From: Chitinophaga japonensis
GTDB lineage: Bacteria > Bacteroidota > Bacteroidia > Chitinophagales > Chitinophagaceae
Length of the DNA: 64,000 nt
Direction of reading: 5' to 3'
Assembly (NCBI RefSeq): GCF_007830125.1
Contig: NZ_VLLG01000002.1
Coordinates: 258,985-322,984 of the forward strand
A program made the position numbers and the translations under genes. Below, in pieces: positions 1 through 9,354 of this stretch (its first letter is position 1; each line of letters begins with the position of its first letter). The notes under the pieces are model-generated. The model saw only the letters and a list, made by a program, of their open reading frames with translations. It did not search any database and was not told where the DNA came from.

Positions 1-369
1 CTGCTGCTGCGCTCCCGCCGGCGCTATGTTGCGGATCACATAATAATTGCCATACACCTGCTCGCAGGTAAGGCCCAGGGGCTGCAGTAGCTGCGGCAGT
101 TCCGTCTGCAGGCTGGCCTTTTCTATTTTGCGGCCGGTGGATTCGTTCACTGTTTTGCCATGCAGGATGCTGCTGTTGTAGCTGAATTTTACATGGTGCA
201 TGCTTTCCAGTTGCAACAGCACTTCTTCCAGGGGGCGTGCGTGCCACACATTGCCGGTGGCGGCTTTTGCCAGCATGTTCTGCGCATAGGCGGCGCCTGC
301 ACATTGCCCTGTTATTACATAGAAAATAAGGATGCCTACTACTCTTTGGATAAGTAGCTTTGTGTGCAT
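1..369 (-). CDS. SusC/RagA-type TonB-dependent receptor, N-terminal part (cut by window edge)
   Basis: Reading the minus strand from the ATG at 369 gives 123 codons open to the window edge. The first ~30 residues are a signal peptide (hydrophobic stretch around GILIFYVITG, ending near AYAQ). They are followed by an STN (secretin/TonB short N-terminal) domain with the typical order LEEVLLQLE, FSYNSS and YYVIRN. In this family the STN domain passes a substrate signal from the outer-membrane receptor to a periplasmic FecR partner. The gene lies 44 bases downstream of the fecR gene and behind an ECF sigma gene, so it is the receptor of that module. Plug and barrel domains lie outside the window, so the substrate cannot be judged. 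Confidence 0.88.
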   Translation of the reverse strand, partial: MHTKLLIQRVVGILIFYVITGQCAGAAYAQNMLAKAATGNVWHARPLEEVLLQLESMHHVKFSYNSSILHGKTVNESTGRKIEKASLQTELPQLLQPLGLTCEQVYGNYYVIRNIAPAGAQQQ

Positions 370-413
370 AAACTTTTTTTTAATCCGTTGAATAATGGCA
401 CAGGCAAATAAGA

Positions 414-1382
414 TCAGTGAGCCGGCCGGATCACTATTTGCCCGCCTGATTTATCGATCCTGATATCAAGCGATCTTTCGAGAATGGATAGCAGCAGCTC
501 CAGGTCATTGGCCGGAGCCGTGCCGGTAAACGGCAGGGTGCGCAGTTGCGCCTCTTCAAACATCACTTCTACGCCAAACTGCCGGTGCACCAGGGCGGCA
601 ATCTCCTCCAGGCTGGTCCCGTGAAAGGTGAGGCGGTTGTCTTTCCAGCCGGTCAGCGCTACCGTATCGGCCGCCTGCTTATTCAGCAGCCCGGAGCGGT
701 GGTATACCGCCATTTCACCCGGCTGCAGCAGCAGGGTATTACCGGTATGTTCACTGTTCTCTGCACTTATTTTCACGCGGCCGCTGTTCAGCACGACCTG
801 TACAGTGCTGTCGCCGCTGCGCACGTTGAACTGGGTGCCCAGCACCGCGATCTTCAAGGCCTCCCCGGCATGTACCGCAAATTTGCCGGAAGCATCCGGC
901 GCTACATCAAAAAAGGCCTCTCCCTGCAGCCATACCTCCCTTGCGGCATGGCGCGGCATAGCGCTGTCGTATTTCAATATTGAATTGGCGTTCAATGTAA
1001 TTATGCTGCCATCCGGCAAGGTGATCTTGCTGATCTCTCCATAACCGGTATGCCGGGATACCCAGGCGGGACGATGCCCCCGCTGCCAAAGGAAAGCCAG
1101 CAGGATCACTGCAGCTATAACCGCCGCTGCCGCTGTCCATTGTATAACCAGTTTCCGGTACCGGCCCCGCTCAGGGGCATCCGGTATGGCCAGCACGTTT
1201 TCCAGCACCCGTTCTGATGCGGCTGCGCCCATGGGGGCCGGGGGTGTCACCTGGCCCAGCTCCTCCGGGTCCGGCAGGTCGCCGGGCGAGCCTCCCTGCT
1301 GCAAATAAGCGATCAGCAGGGCTTTTTCTTCAGCCGTGCAGGCGCCTTGCGCGTGTTTGATAAATAATTGCCTGACATCCAT
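414..1382 (-). CDS. FecR-family anti-sigma factor
   Basis: A 322-residue protein. It has a cytoplasmic N-terminal part with a Pro/Ala-rich linker (about 35-55), one membrane segment at about 79-99, and a periplasmic FecR domain (about 108-205: LPDGSIITLNANS, WLQGEAFFDV, VLGTQFNVR). A C-terminal DUF4974-type domain (about 245-320) resembles the STN fold. FecR proteins hold an ECF sigma factor inactive until a TonB receptor signals. The sigma gene lies 91 bases upstream and the receptor gene follows, the usual order of a Bacteroidota sigma/anti-sigma/receptor module. The ATG at 1382 gives a normal family length. Confidence 0.92.
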   Translation of the reverse strand: MDVRQLFIKHAQGACTAEEKALLIAYLQQGGSPGDLPDPEELGQVTPPAPMGAAASERVLENVLAIPDAPERGRYRKLVIQWTAAAAVIAAVILLAFLWQRGHRPAWVSRHTGYGEISKITLPDGSIITLNANSILKYDSAMPRHAAREVWLQGEAFFDVAPDASGKFAVHAGEALKIAVLGTQFNVRSGDSTVQVVLNSGRVKISAENSEHTGNTLLLQPGEMAVYHRSGLLNKQAADTVALTGWKDNRLTFHGTSLEEIAALVHRQFGVEVMFEEAQLRTLPFTGTAPANDLELLLSILERSLDIRIDKSGGQIVIRPAH

Positions 1383-1473
1383 CTTATACTACTAATACAA
1401 TCCGGATAACAAACAGGACGATCGGGAGGGAAAATTTTTTTCCGGGCAATTGAGGGAGGTGGGTGTTGACGGC

Positions 1474-2097
1474 TTAGCCGCATACCGGCTGGCAACCACT
1501 CACTGCCAGTTGGTAACTGGTAAAGATCAGCAGCGGTATGATCACATCGTGCACATCGTAATGGGTATGGAACTGGGTGCGGAGAAAGCGGCCGGCTTTT
1601 ACGATCTGGTCTTTGACCGTATTTTTGGACAGGCCTAATTTTGCGGCTATTTCTTCATGTGAAAGCCCTTCAATACGGCTCATGGAATAGATAAGCCGGC
1701 GCTGGGGAGGTAGCTGTTCCAGCACTTTTGCCTTCCATTGCTGCAATTCTGCGAGAGAGATATCTTCCTCCGTAGTGTTCACGGCTACGGGCTGGCGATG
1801 GAATACGGCCTGCCGGAGCGTTTCATCCAGGGCGGCCTTTTTCAGCAGGTTAAAAACACAGTGTTTGGTAGCGGTATACAGGTAGGATTTAATAGACAGG
1901 GTTTCGTCCAGGTGCTGCCGGTTGATCCACAATTTCATGAACACTTCCTGCACCACCTCTTCCGCCAGCTCCCGGGAGCGGCATAGTTTACAGGCATAGC
2001 CGAACAGCGGATCCTTTGCAGCATAAAAAAGATCCCTGAAAGCGGCGGCGTTCCCTTCCCTGATTTTTGGTATGTATTCCTGTAGACGTGGATCCAT
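1474..2097 (-). CDS. ECF RNA polymerase sigma-70 factor (FecI-like, Bacteroidota type)
   Basis: A 207-residue ECF sigma factor. Region 2 covers about residues 18-90 (DLFYAAKDPLFGYACKL, then VVQEVFMKLW). Region 4 covers about 125-185, with the helix-turn-helix LSHEEIAAKLGLSKNTVKDQ. The C-terminus is longer than the sigma core and ends in a hydrophobic, Cys-containing tail (IIPLLIFTSYQLAVSG). Such a tail is seen in some Bacteroidota ECF factors and may contact the FecR partner at the membrane. It heads a minus-strand cluster sigma, fecR, TonB receptor, which suggests control of one uptake locus. Confidence 0.93.
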   Translation of the reverse strand: MDPRLQEYIPKIREGNAAAFRDLFYAAKDPLFGYACKLCRSRELAEEVVQEVFMKLWINRQHLDETLSIKSYLYTATKHCVFNLLKKAALDETLRQAVFHRQPVAVNTTEEDISLAELQQWKAKVLEQLPPQRRLIYSMSRIEGLSHEEIAAKLGLSKNTVKDQIVKAGRFLRTQFHTHYDVHDVIIPLLIFTSYQLAVSGCQPVCG

Positions 2098-2193
2098 AAG
2101 TTATAAAGGCGAAGGTCAGGAATCATTCTTACCCCATCATTAAACAAGTATTAAATTAAAGTAAAGTTCTGTGAAATACAAAATACCGTGGCA

Positions 2194-3456
2194 TTAGGCT
2201 TGCAACACCTGCATCATGACCTCCGCTTTCAGCAGGCACTCCTCCCATTCTTTTTCGGGATCGCTGTAAAAGGTAATGGCCGAGCCGGTGGGAAAAGAGA
2301 GATAGCGGCTGGCGGCATTGTACAGGATGCTCCTGATCACTACGTTAAAATCAACATCCCCTTCGGGGGTAATATAGCCCAGGGCGCCGGAGAACAGCCC
2401 GCGGCGGGTTTGCTCGTACTGCGCGATCAGTTGCATCACTTTTATTTTGGGCGCGCCGGTCATGGACCCCATGGGAAAGGCATGCCGCAACACATCGGTG
2501 AAAGAAGCCCCCGGCGCGCGCTCCGCCTTTACAGTGGATATCATGTGATGCACCTGCGCAAAGGAGTAAATGCCGAACAGCTCCGCCACTTCCACGCTGC
2601 CGGGAGCAGCGGTATGCGAAAGATCGTTCCGTACCAGGTCCACTACCATTACATTCTCCGCCCGCTCCTTGGCACTTTCATAAAGCGCGGCACGGGCCTG
2701 CTCATCCTGCGCGGCGTTGCGCATGCGCCGGGCCGTGCCTTTAATGGGCTGCGAGATCACGGCACGGCCCTGCTGCTGCAGAAAGCGCTCGGGGCTGGCG
2801 CAGAGCAGGTATTTGTCATCCAGCCGGTAGTAGGCGGCAAAGGGGGCCGGCGATAACCGGTTCAACTTGTCGAATAACGTTAACGGATATACGCGAATAT
2901 CCGGGATATAATTTTCCCGGCAGAAATTCACTTCATAGCAGTCGCCGCGGTGAATGTGCTCCTGCAGCGCCTTCACTGCTTCCAGGTAAGCAGCGCGGTC
3001 TATACGGCCCAGCGGCGCGCTCACCGGGCTGCCGCCGGCGCCCTGCTGCGCTACCTGTTCCGGCATCTGCCGGCAGGCTTCATATACGGCACGGGACTGC
3101 TCCGGGGAGAAATCTTCGCCTCCTATGCTCACCTGGTGCTGCTGCAACAGCATGACTACCCGCGGCCTGAAGAAAAAGAGGTCCGGGAAGGCGATACCGT
3201 CTGTAAGGGAAGAAGGAAGTGCATCCTGCGGCAACCCGGCAGTTTCATGGTACAGGTCATAAGCCAGGTGGCCGAACAGCCAGTCCCGGCAGCCATTGTG
3301 GAATTGCTGCAGCGCGGGAAAGGCAGCGCCGGCGGGGCATACCACGTGCTCCAGCGCCTCCGTGGCCAGCAACGCTTCATAACGGTGATAAGGGGAAGTA
3401 TAGCCGTTATTGTCCAAAAAACAACAAATGTTGAACCGGTTTGACCAATTCAACAT
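2194..3456 (-). CDS. pabB: aminodeoxychorismate synthase component I
   Basis: A 420-residue chorismate-binding enzyme of the TrpE/PabB family. It makes 4-amino-4-deoxychorismate from chorismate for folate synthesis. The diagnostic motif reads PIKGT at 237-241. Lys239 is the residue typical of PabB, where anthranilate synthase has Ala, so PabB is preferred over TrpE. Other core motifs are VVDLVRNDLS (271-280) and GSMTGAPKIKVM (330-341). No glutamine amidotransferase or lyase domain is fused, and no pabA or pabC lies beside it. The N-terminal part is shorter than in E. coli PabB, as is common in Bacteroidota. Confidence 0.9.
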   Translation of the reverse strand: MLNWSNRFNICCFLDNNGYTSPYHRYEALLATEALEHVVCPAGAAFPALQQFHNGCRDWLFGHLAYDLYHETAGLPQDALPSSLTDGIAFPDLFFFRPRVVMLLQQHQVSIGGEDFSPEQSRAVYEACRQMPEQVAQQGAGGSPVSAPLGRIDRAAYLEAVKALQEHIHRGDCYEVNFCRENYIPDIRVYPLTLFDKLNRLSPAPFAAYYRLDDKYLLCASPERFLQQQGRAVISQPIKGTARRMRNAAQDEQARAALYESAKERAENVMVVDLVRNDLSHTAAPGSVEVAELFGIYSFAQVHHMISTVKAERAPGASFTDVLRHAFPMGSMTGAPKIKVMQLIAQYEQTRRGLFSGALGYITPEGDVDFNVVIRSILYNAASRYLSFPTGSAITFYSDPEKEWEECLLKAEVMMQVLQA

Positions 3457-3528
3457 TTGCTGTTTAAAAACTTTATGATCCGTTACTGGGAAATCGTGAA
3501 ATATCCTGATAATGCTTTGTTTTAAAGC

Positions 3529-3978
3529 TTAGAAATCATCATCATCGTCATCGAACCTATCATTGAACAGGTCCATGTCTTTGAACTCATCATCAAAACC
3601 CAGGTCGTCGTCGTCGTCGGCAGCTTTCTTGCCGGGACGGCCGCGCCTTGCTTTCGGCTTGGGCATATCAAATTCTTCAAAGTCAGGATCGTAATCTTCA
3701 TCCTCCCCTTTCTCCCAGGCGTCGTCTTCCTCATCCAGGTCATCGTCATCATCCAGGTCATCGTCATCATCATCACCCCTGCGGCTGTTTTTTGAGGCTG
3801 ATTTATCTGATTTTTTAGAAACACCAGATTTACGGGGAGTTTCCTCCTCATCATCTTCCTCATCCTCTTCTTCTACTTCTTTTTTGGGCTTGCTTTCAGA
3901 TTTGGGGGTAGCGCCTTTGGTTGACTTTGGAGAAGTAGTTTTTTTTGTCTCTTTTTCTTTATCAGATTTCGATTTCAT
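3529..3978 (-). CDS. highly charged low-complexity protein with an AT-hook-like motif
   Basis: The ATG at 3978 gives 149 residues; an upstream start in the same frame is unlikely because the protein clearly begins with a Lys/Ser-rich segment. Residues 1-45 are Lys/Ser/Thr-rich, followed by a Glu/Asp block, a second basic block, Asp runs (up to six), the motif RRGRPGKK, and a final Asp-rich tail ending in Phe. RGRP is the core of an AT-hook, which binds the minor groove of AT-rich DNA. No folded domain is visible. Similar charged proteins are widespread in Chitinophagaceae, sometimes labelled primase by mistake. The ORF lacks stops despite extreme composition, which supports real coding. Function unknown; nucleoid association is inference. 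Confidence 0.75.
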   Translation of the reverse strand: MKSKSDKEKETKKTTSPKSTKGATPKSESKPKKEVEEEDEEDDEEETPRKSGVSKKSDKSASKNSRRGDDDDDDLDDDDDLDEEDDAWEKGEDEDYDPDFEEFDMPKPKARRGRPGKKAADDDDDLGFDDEFKDMDLFNDRFDDDDDDF

Positions 3979-4150
3979 AATAGGTTCACTTATTTCATTC
4001 GTTAAATATTTGACCTTTTTGAAGGGCCTCAGGGAACCTCGCAATAGCATAGTTCTCTTATGCGTGCCCGGTTTCTTGAGCGTAAAGTTTTAACAGTTTT
4101 TTTTATTCGCCAAATTTTTTTTCTCTCTTTTTTTTTGTAATTTTTTGAGT

Positions 4151-5416
4151 TTATTTTTCGAGTATCTGATCTCTCCCAGGCCCGTTGGAAACGTATTTCA
4201 CAGGTACGTTCAGGTAAGCTTCCACGGCGGTCACAAATGTTTTCATTTCTGCGGGTAACTCATTGTATTGCTTGCTTTTGGCGGCTGCTTCATCGCTCCA
4301 GCCCTTGTACTTTTCCCATACCGGTTTTATATCTCCGTTCGTGAGCTGGAAGGGCATTTGCCGGGTTTGCTGCCCGTTCACCTGGTAGGCGGTACAGGCG
4401 TACACTTCGTCAAATGCGTCCAGCACGTCGCTTTTGGTCATTACCAACTGGGTAACGCCGCTGAGCATACAGGTGTAATCCAGGGCTACCAGGTCTATCC
4501 AGCCACAACGGCGCGGCCGGCCGGTGGTGGCGCCAAACTCCCTTCCTATTTCGCGCAGCTTTTCGCCGGTGGCGTCGTGCAGCTCCGTAGGGAACGGTCC
4601 GCTGCCTACACGGGTGCAATATGCCTTGGTAACGCCTATCACTTCCCGTATCCATTTGGGCGCTATGCCCAGCCCTGTGCACACGCCGGCGGAAATAGTA
4701 CTGGAAGAAGTAACAAAGGGATAGGTGCCGAAGTCCACATCCAGCATGCTGCCCTGCGCGCCTTCCGCCAGCACCTGCTGACCGGCTTTCAGCTTCTCGT
4801 TCAGGAAATACTCCCCGTTCACGATATTCATCTGCCGCAGGAAATCCACGGCGGCGAAGAAGGCGCTCTCCCATTCGCTGATGTCTTCCTGGAAATCGTA
4901 GCCTGCCAGCAAATGCAGGTGCTTCTGTTTCAGCTTCTCATACCTCTCCTTAAAGTCCGGCTGCAGCACATCGCCTACACGCAGGCCGTTGCGGCCGGTC
5001 TTGTCCATATAAGCGGGACCAATGCCTTTGAGGGTGGAGCCGATCTTCTCATGGCCTTTGGCCATTTCAGATGCCTTGTCCAGCGCGCGGTGGGTGGGCA
5101 CAATAATGTGGGTCCTTTCGGCAATGAACAGGTTCTTTTTCAGGTCCACTCCCAGGGCCGTCACCTCATCGCACTCGTGGCGGAAGGTAACGGGGTCCAG
5201 CACCACACCGTTGCCGATGAGGTTCACCGTATTTTTGTGGAACACCCCGGAAGGAATGGTATGCAGCACCACCTTCTGGTCGTTGATATACAAAGTGTGC
5301 CCTGCGTTAGGCCCACCCTGGAAGCGGGCTATCACGTCATATTTACCTGCAAAGTAATCCACGATCTTTCCCTTGCCCTCATCGCCCCATTGCAGGCCTA
5401 ACAAAACATCTACCAT
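4151..5416 (-). CDS. purA: adenylosuccinate synthetase
   Basis: A 421-residue enzyme joining IMP and aspartate with GTP to form adenylosuccinate, the first committed step to AMP. The N-terminal phosphate-binding loop reads GDEGKGK (11-17) and is followed by GPNAGHT (35-41), the signature of the family. Full length, with no fused domain. It stands alone, with pppGpp synthetase/hydrolase upstream on the same strand and the acidic protein downstream. PurA is a known ppGpp-inhibited enzyme in other bacteria, so the neighbourhood with the alarmone enzyme is of interest, but no co-transcription is shown. Confidence 0.97.
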   Translation of the reverse strand: MVDVLLGLQWGDEGKGKIVDYFAGKYDVIARFQGGPNAGHTLYINDQKVVLHTIPSGVFHKNTVNLIGNGVVLDPVTFRHECDEVTALGVDLKKNLFIAERTHIIVPTHRALDKASEMAKGHEKIGSTLKGIGPAYMDKTGRNGLRVGDVLQPDFKERYEKLKQKHLHLLAGYDFQEDISEWESAFFAAVDFLRQMNIVNGEYFLNEKLKAGQQVLAEGAQGSMLDVDFGTYPFVTSSSTISAGVCTGLGIAPKWIREVIGVTKAYCTRVGSGPFPTELHDATGEKLREIGREFGATTGRPRRCGWIDLVALDYTCMLSGVTQLVMTKSDVLDAFDEVYACTAYQVNGQQTRQMPFQLTNGDIKPVWEKYKGWSDEAAAKSKQYNELPAEMKTFVTAVEAYLNVPVKYVSNGPGRDQILEK

Positions 5417-5452
5417 AATTTGTGTAAGTTTAGAAAAGAAGGGCGAAATTAA

Positions 5453-5549
5453 GTAAAAACTAAAAAGTAAAAAGGCAAAAAACCCGTTACCCTATGGATA
5501 TTCACGAAAATAACTTTTGCTTTTTACTTTTTTATTTATTATTTATTCT
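5453..5549. repeat. heptamer inverted repeat R1 (GTAAAAA type)
   Basis: The left arm is four in-phase 7-base units at 5453-5480 (GTAAAAA, CTAAAAA, GTAAAAA, GGCAAAA). The right arm starts at 5515 with TTTTGCT, TTTTACT and further T/A-rich heptamers. It runs into the rsh stop codon (5543-5545). The arms are nearly complementary around a spacer of about 34 bases. On the minus strand the hairpin ends in a T-rich tract, so it could terminate rsh transcription. Confidence 0.8.
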
Positions 5550-7789
5550 TCCAGCCGGTTGACCGACTGGATGCCCTCCAGCCTGTTCAGGCGCTCCACC
5601 AGCTCGTCCAGCTCCTCCTTGTCGTGCACATACACCTTGATGAGGCCTTCGAACAGCCCCTCCCGGGATTCGATGGTAAGGGCGGCGATATTGATCTTCA
5701 GCTCTCCTGAAATAATGTTGGTGATCTTGTGAATAACGCCCACATCGTCCATACCGACAATGCGGAGGCCCGTGAGGAAGGAGATCTCCCGGTTCTTCAC
5801 CCATTTGGTCTTTACCACCCGGTGGCCGTAGTTGGCCAGCAACTGGGCGGCATTGGGACAGTTGGTACGGTGTATCTTCAGCCCTTCGCTGGCGGTAACG
5901 AAGCCAAACACGTCGTCGCCGGGAATGGGGCGGCAGCAGTTGGCCAGTTTGTAGGCGATCTTGTCCGAGCTTTCCCCGAAAATGATCAGCTCCGCCTCCT
6001 TCTTGTTGGGCAACTGGTGGTGCTTCCCGTGGTCTTCGGGCGCGTGCTCCGGCTGTTTTACCGGTTTGGGCGGCTCCAGCTTGTCGCCCAGTACGTTGAA
6101 CTGCTTCAGCTCTTTCAGATCAATGTTCCGGATGGCGATCTGGTAGTAGAGGTCCAGGGGGGACGGCTGCTTGTAAAACTGCACCAGCTCGTTAATGTTG
6201 TGCTGGCTGGCGGATATCTTCAGGTGGTCCAGCTTGCGCTCCAGCGCGGCCTTTCCATCCATGGCTATCTTCCGTTTCTCTTCCTTGAGGGCGTCCTTGA
6301 TCTTGGATTTGGCCTTGGCGGTGAGCACAAAATTGAGCCAGTCCTCGGAAGGTTTCTGCTTGTTGGAGGTAATGATCTCCACCTGGTCGCCGCTGCGGAG
6401 CTTATGGCTCAGGGGCACCAGCTTATAGTTCACCTTGGCGCCGATACACTTGTTGCCGATGGCGCTGTGGATGGAATACGCGAAATCCAGGGCCGTGGAG
6501 CCGATGGGCAGTATTTTCAGGTCGCCTTTGGGAGTATATACATAGATCTCCTCGGTAAAGAGGTTGCTCTTGAAGTCGGCCAGGAAGTCCAGGGTGTTGG
6601 AATCAGGATTGTTCAGTATTTCCCGGATCTGGGTAAACCACTGGTCAAACTTGGACTCCTGGCTGGAGGAAACCTGGTTGCCTTCCTTGTAGCGCCAGTG
6701 GGCGGCCAGGCCTTTCTCGGCATAGTCGTTCATGCGCTTGGAGCGTATCTGCACCTCCACCCATTTGCCCTGGGGGCCCATTACGGTAACGTGCAGGGCT
6801 TCATAGCCGTTGGACTTGGGGTTGCTGAGCCAGTCACGGGTACGCTCCGGGCTGGGGTGGTAGAAGTCCGTGATAATGGAATACACCTTCCAGCAGTCCG
6901 CCTTTTCCTTTTCCAGCGGGGTGTTCAGGATAATGCGGATGGCAAACAGGTCGTACACCTCCTCAAAGGTGACGCCCTTGGTCTTTATCTTATTATAGAT
7001 AGAGTGAATGGATTTGGGACGGCCGTAGATCTCGAAGTTATACCCCTCCTCCTGCAGCACTTCCTTAATGGGCTTAATGAACTCATTGATATAACGGGTA
7101 CGCTCCCGCTTGGTTTCCTTGAGCTTTTTGGCGATATCCCGGTAGGTTTGCTGCTCGGTGTACTTCATGGCCAGGTCCTCCATCTCGGACTTGATATTGT
7201 ACAAGCCCAGGCGGTGGGCCAGGGGGGCGTAGATGAACACCGTTTCCGACGCTATTTTCAACTGCTTTTCCCGGCTCATGCTGTCCAGCGTGCGCATATT
7301 GTGCAGGCGGTCGGCCAGTTTTATCAGGATCACCCGGGGGTCATCGGCCAGGGTAAGCAGTATTTTCTTGAAGTTTTCCGCCTGGGCGGTGCTGGTGCTG
7401 GAATCAATAACGGTGGATATTTTGGTGAGGCCGTCCACGATGTGGGCGATCTCGCTGCCAAATTCGCGTTCCACGTCTTCCAGGGTCACTTCCGTATCTT
7501 CCACGGTATCGTGCAGCAGGGCGCAAAGGGCGGAGCGAACGCCCAGCCCTATCTCCTCCACACAGATCTGTGCTACGGCAAGGGGATGCAGGATATAGGG
7601 CTCTCCCGACTTGCGGCGCATTTCCTTGTGCGCATCGGCGGCCATTTCAAAGGCAGTACGTACCAGCTCGCGGTCTCCTTTTTTGAGACGGGGTTTCAGG
7701 GCCCTTAATAATGCGCGGTATTGGCGAACGATCTCCTTCTTCTCCTGTTCTTCGTCTAAATTATATTTTTGAACTGCCACTGTTTCCAT
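5543..7789 (-). CDS. bifunctional (p)ppGpp synthetase/hydrolase (RelA/SpoT homologue)
   Basis: A 748-residue Rsh enzyme. It has an HD hydrolase domain (about 45-190; His93-Asp94 in LLHDTVEDTE, so hydrolysis is likely intact), a synthetase domain (about 245-370; YGRPKSIHSIYNKIK), a TGS domain (about 420-480; YVYTPKGDLKILP) and a C-terminal zinc-finger/ACT regulatory part (CCRPIPGDD, then the final ~75 residues). It makes and degrades the starvation alarmone. Just upstream of the ATG lies TAACTTTA (7796-7803), a near -7 element only six bases from the start, which would give a leaderless message. Confidence 0.95.
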   Translation of the reverse strand: METVAVQKYNLDEEQEKKEIVRQYRALLRALKPRLKKGDRELVRTAFEMAADAHKEMRRKSGEPYILHPLAVAQICVEEIGLGVRSALCALLHDTVEDTEVTLEDVEREFGSEIAHIVDGLTKISTVIDSSTSTAQAENFKKILLTLADDPRVILIKLADRLHNMRTLDSMSREKQLKIASETVFIYAPLAHRLGLYNIKSEMEDLAMKYTEQQTYRDIAKKLKETKRERTRYINEFIKPIKEVLQEEGYNFEIYGRPKSIHSIYNKIKTKGVTFEEVYDLFAIRIILNTPLEKEKADCWKVYSIITDFYHPSPERTRDWLSNPKSNGYEALHVTVMGPQGKWVEVQIRSKRMNDYAEKGLAAHWRYKEGNQVSSSQESKFDQWFTQIREILNNPDSNTLDFLADFKSNLFTEEIYVYTPKGDLKILPIGSTALDFAYSIHSAIGNKCIGAKVNYKLVPLSHKLRSGDQVEIITSNKQKPSEDWLNFVLTAKAKSKIKDALKEEKRKIAMDGKAALERKLDHLKISASQHNINELVQFYKQPSPLDLYYQIAIRNIDLKELKQFNVLGDKLEPPKPVKQPEHAPEDHGKHHQLPNKKEAELIIFGESSDKIAYKLANCCRPIPGDDVFGFVTASEGLKIHRTNCPNAAQLLANYGHRVVKTKWVKNREISFLTGLRIVGMDDVGVIHKITNIISGELKINIAALTIESREGLFEGLIKVYVHDKEELDELVERLNRLEGIQSVNRLEE

Positions 7790-7849
7790 CGGCCCTAAAG
7801 TTACGATTTAATGCAATACGAGGGAGCACCGTACTGCCTGCGCCGGCGG

Positions 7850-8572
7850 CTACTGCCCCCCCAGCCTGCACTTGTGCAATACCTCCCAGGAGGTACCGTT
7901 ATGGCGGAGGAAATAGAGGTTGTTGACCTTAAAGGAGATCCTGAAAGGCCGGTGCTCGTACTCGGGCCAGGCGGCTTCAAACTGCTCGGGGGTCAGGTCC
8001 CTGAAAGCGACCGTAATATGCGGATTAAAGATATCCCGGGCCAGCATGTTGCTGAAGCCGAACTCCTTTCGCAGGAAGCTCATGAGCTTGCGGTGGGTGT
8101 CCATAATGGCCGGCTCTTTTTCCACCTGGATATATAATATTTTCTGCTCCTTGTACGGATAGGTGCCAAAGCCGTTCAGGCTCACCTCAAAAGGCGACAG
8201 GCTGGCCGCAAACTCCGTCAGCTCCGCAGTAATGGCCCGCTCCAGCAGGGGGTCTGCCGTGAAAGGCACCTGCAGGGTAATATGCGGGAGCACCTTCAGG
8301 GCGTAACGGGCGCCATAACGTTCTGCAAACTCCTGCTTCAGGCGGATGATCTCCTTGCCGGCTTCCGCGGTAGGCAGCAGGGCAATAAAGTAGATCTTGT
8401 TTTCCCGCCGGGGCGGTTTGGGGGGCTTCCTGCTTTTTTTTGCGGGCTGGGACCGGTTGCCGGGGTTGAACCTGTTCCTGTTTTCCTGGTTACCGGCATA
8501 TCTGCCCGGCGCCGGGGGCCGGTTGCTGCCCACCCGGGGACGGTGGGGCTGTTCTCGTCTTTCAATGTTCAT
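7850..8572 (-). CDS. 2H phosphoesterase / 2'-5' RNA ligase-like protein
   Basis: A 240-residue protein. Its first ~60 residues are basic, Asn/Arg/Pro-rich and probably disordered (RPRVGSNRPP, QPAKKSRKPPK). The rest is a 2H phosphoesterase fold with both catalytic HxT motifs visible: HITLQVPF and NPHITVAF. Enzymes of this superfamily open or form 2',5'-linked or cyclic phosphates in RNA or nucleotides; the substrate here is not predictable. The basic tail could help RNA binding (inference). It ends 58 bases before the rsh start on the same strand. Confidence 0.82.
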   Translation of the reverse strand: MNIERREQPHRPRVGSNRPPAPGRYAGNQENRNRFNPGNRSQPAKKSRKPPKPPRRENKIYFIALLPTAEAGKEIIRLKQEFAERYGARYALKVLPHITLQVPFTADPLLERAITAELTEFAASLSPFEVSLNGFGTYPYKEQKILYIQVEKEPAIMDTHRKLMSFLRKEFGFSNMLARDIFNPHITVAFRDLTPEQFEAAWPEYEHRPFRISFKVNNLYFLRHNGTSWEVLHKCRLGGQ

Positions 8573-8622
8573 GACAAAGTAATTAACTATGGGTTTAACA
8601 CTACTTTTATGAGGTATAACTA

Positions 8623-9354
8623 TTATTCGGTATCTGCCGCCTCTCCGGGACCGGCCTCTTCAGGGATATTCAAACGGAAACCTACGTTATGCAGGGTTTC
8701 CAACTGTATCTGGGGATCGGCTTTAAAGTGTTTACGCATCCGGGTAATGAAAACGTCCATGCTCCGGCCGCTGAAAAAACCATCCTTGCCCCAGACGTTC
8801 AGCAGAATTTCCTCCCGTTTCAATATCTGGTTGGCATTATCCTTAAAGTACCGTATCAGTTGTACCTCTCTCGGGGTAATGGCGCCAATGATCGTACCAT
8901 TTGCGTCTTTTACATGGAGATATTCTGCACTAAAGGTCAGCTTACCCAGTTTAAATTCATTCTTATTATCATGCTGCCGGGGCAATGTGCGTTTCAGGAA
9001 CACCCTGATCCTTGCTTCCAGCTCGGCCATGCTGAATGGTTTGGTAATGTAATCGTCTCCTCCCTGCCGGAACCCTTCCAGCCGGTCTTCGTCCAGTTTG
9101 CGTGAAGTAATAAAAAGGATAGGTATCAGCCCGTTCTTCCTGCGGATCTCCTGCGCCAGCGTAAATCCGTCTTTCTTCGGCATCATTACATCCAGCAGGA
9201 TAATATCAAAATCTTCTTTCTGGAATCTTTTCCAGGCAATTTCCCCGTCAAAGCAAAGCACTACATCATAGCCTTTCGCTTCCAGTTGCTTCTTAACGAC
9301 CCCCCCGAAATAATAGTCATCGTCAACCAGTAATATTTTCGTTTTACGATTCAT
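8623..9354 (-). CDS. OmpR-family response regulator (RprY-like)
   Basis: A 243-residue regulator. The receiver domain is at about 5-120, with the acidic pocket LLVDDDYY and the phosphoacceptor Asp55 (IILLDVMMPK). A winged-helix DNA-binding domain follows at about 135-230. No kinase gene is adjacent. An orphan sensor kinase of matching type sits 13 kb away at 22824-24185, and RprX/RprY-like pairs are known in Bacteroidota. Pairing the two is inference. A Glu/Pro tail follows the DNA-binding domain. Confidence 0.9.
   Translation of the reverse strand: MNRKTKILLVDDDYYFGGVVKKQLEAKGYDVVLCFDGEIAWKRFQKEDFDIILLDVMMPKKDGFTLAQEIRRKNGLIPILFITSRKLDEDRLEGFRQGGDDYITKPFSMAELEARIRVFLKRTLPRQHDNKNEFKLGKLTFSAEYLHVKDANGTIIGAITPREVQLIRYFKDNANQILKREEILLNVWGKDGFFSGRSMDVFITRMRKHFKADPQIQLETLHNVGFRLNIPEEAGPGEAADTE

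Noticed and set aside
5729-7708. Long plus-strand reading frame (659 codons) opposite the rsh gene
   Set aside because: It is the antisense shadow of a high-GC coding region; the product is His/Val/Leu/Gly-rich without domains, while the minus strand has full Rsh homology.
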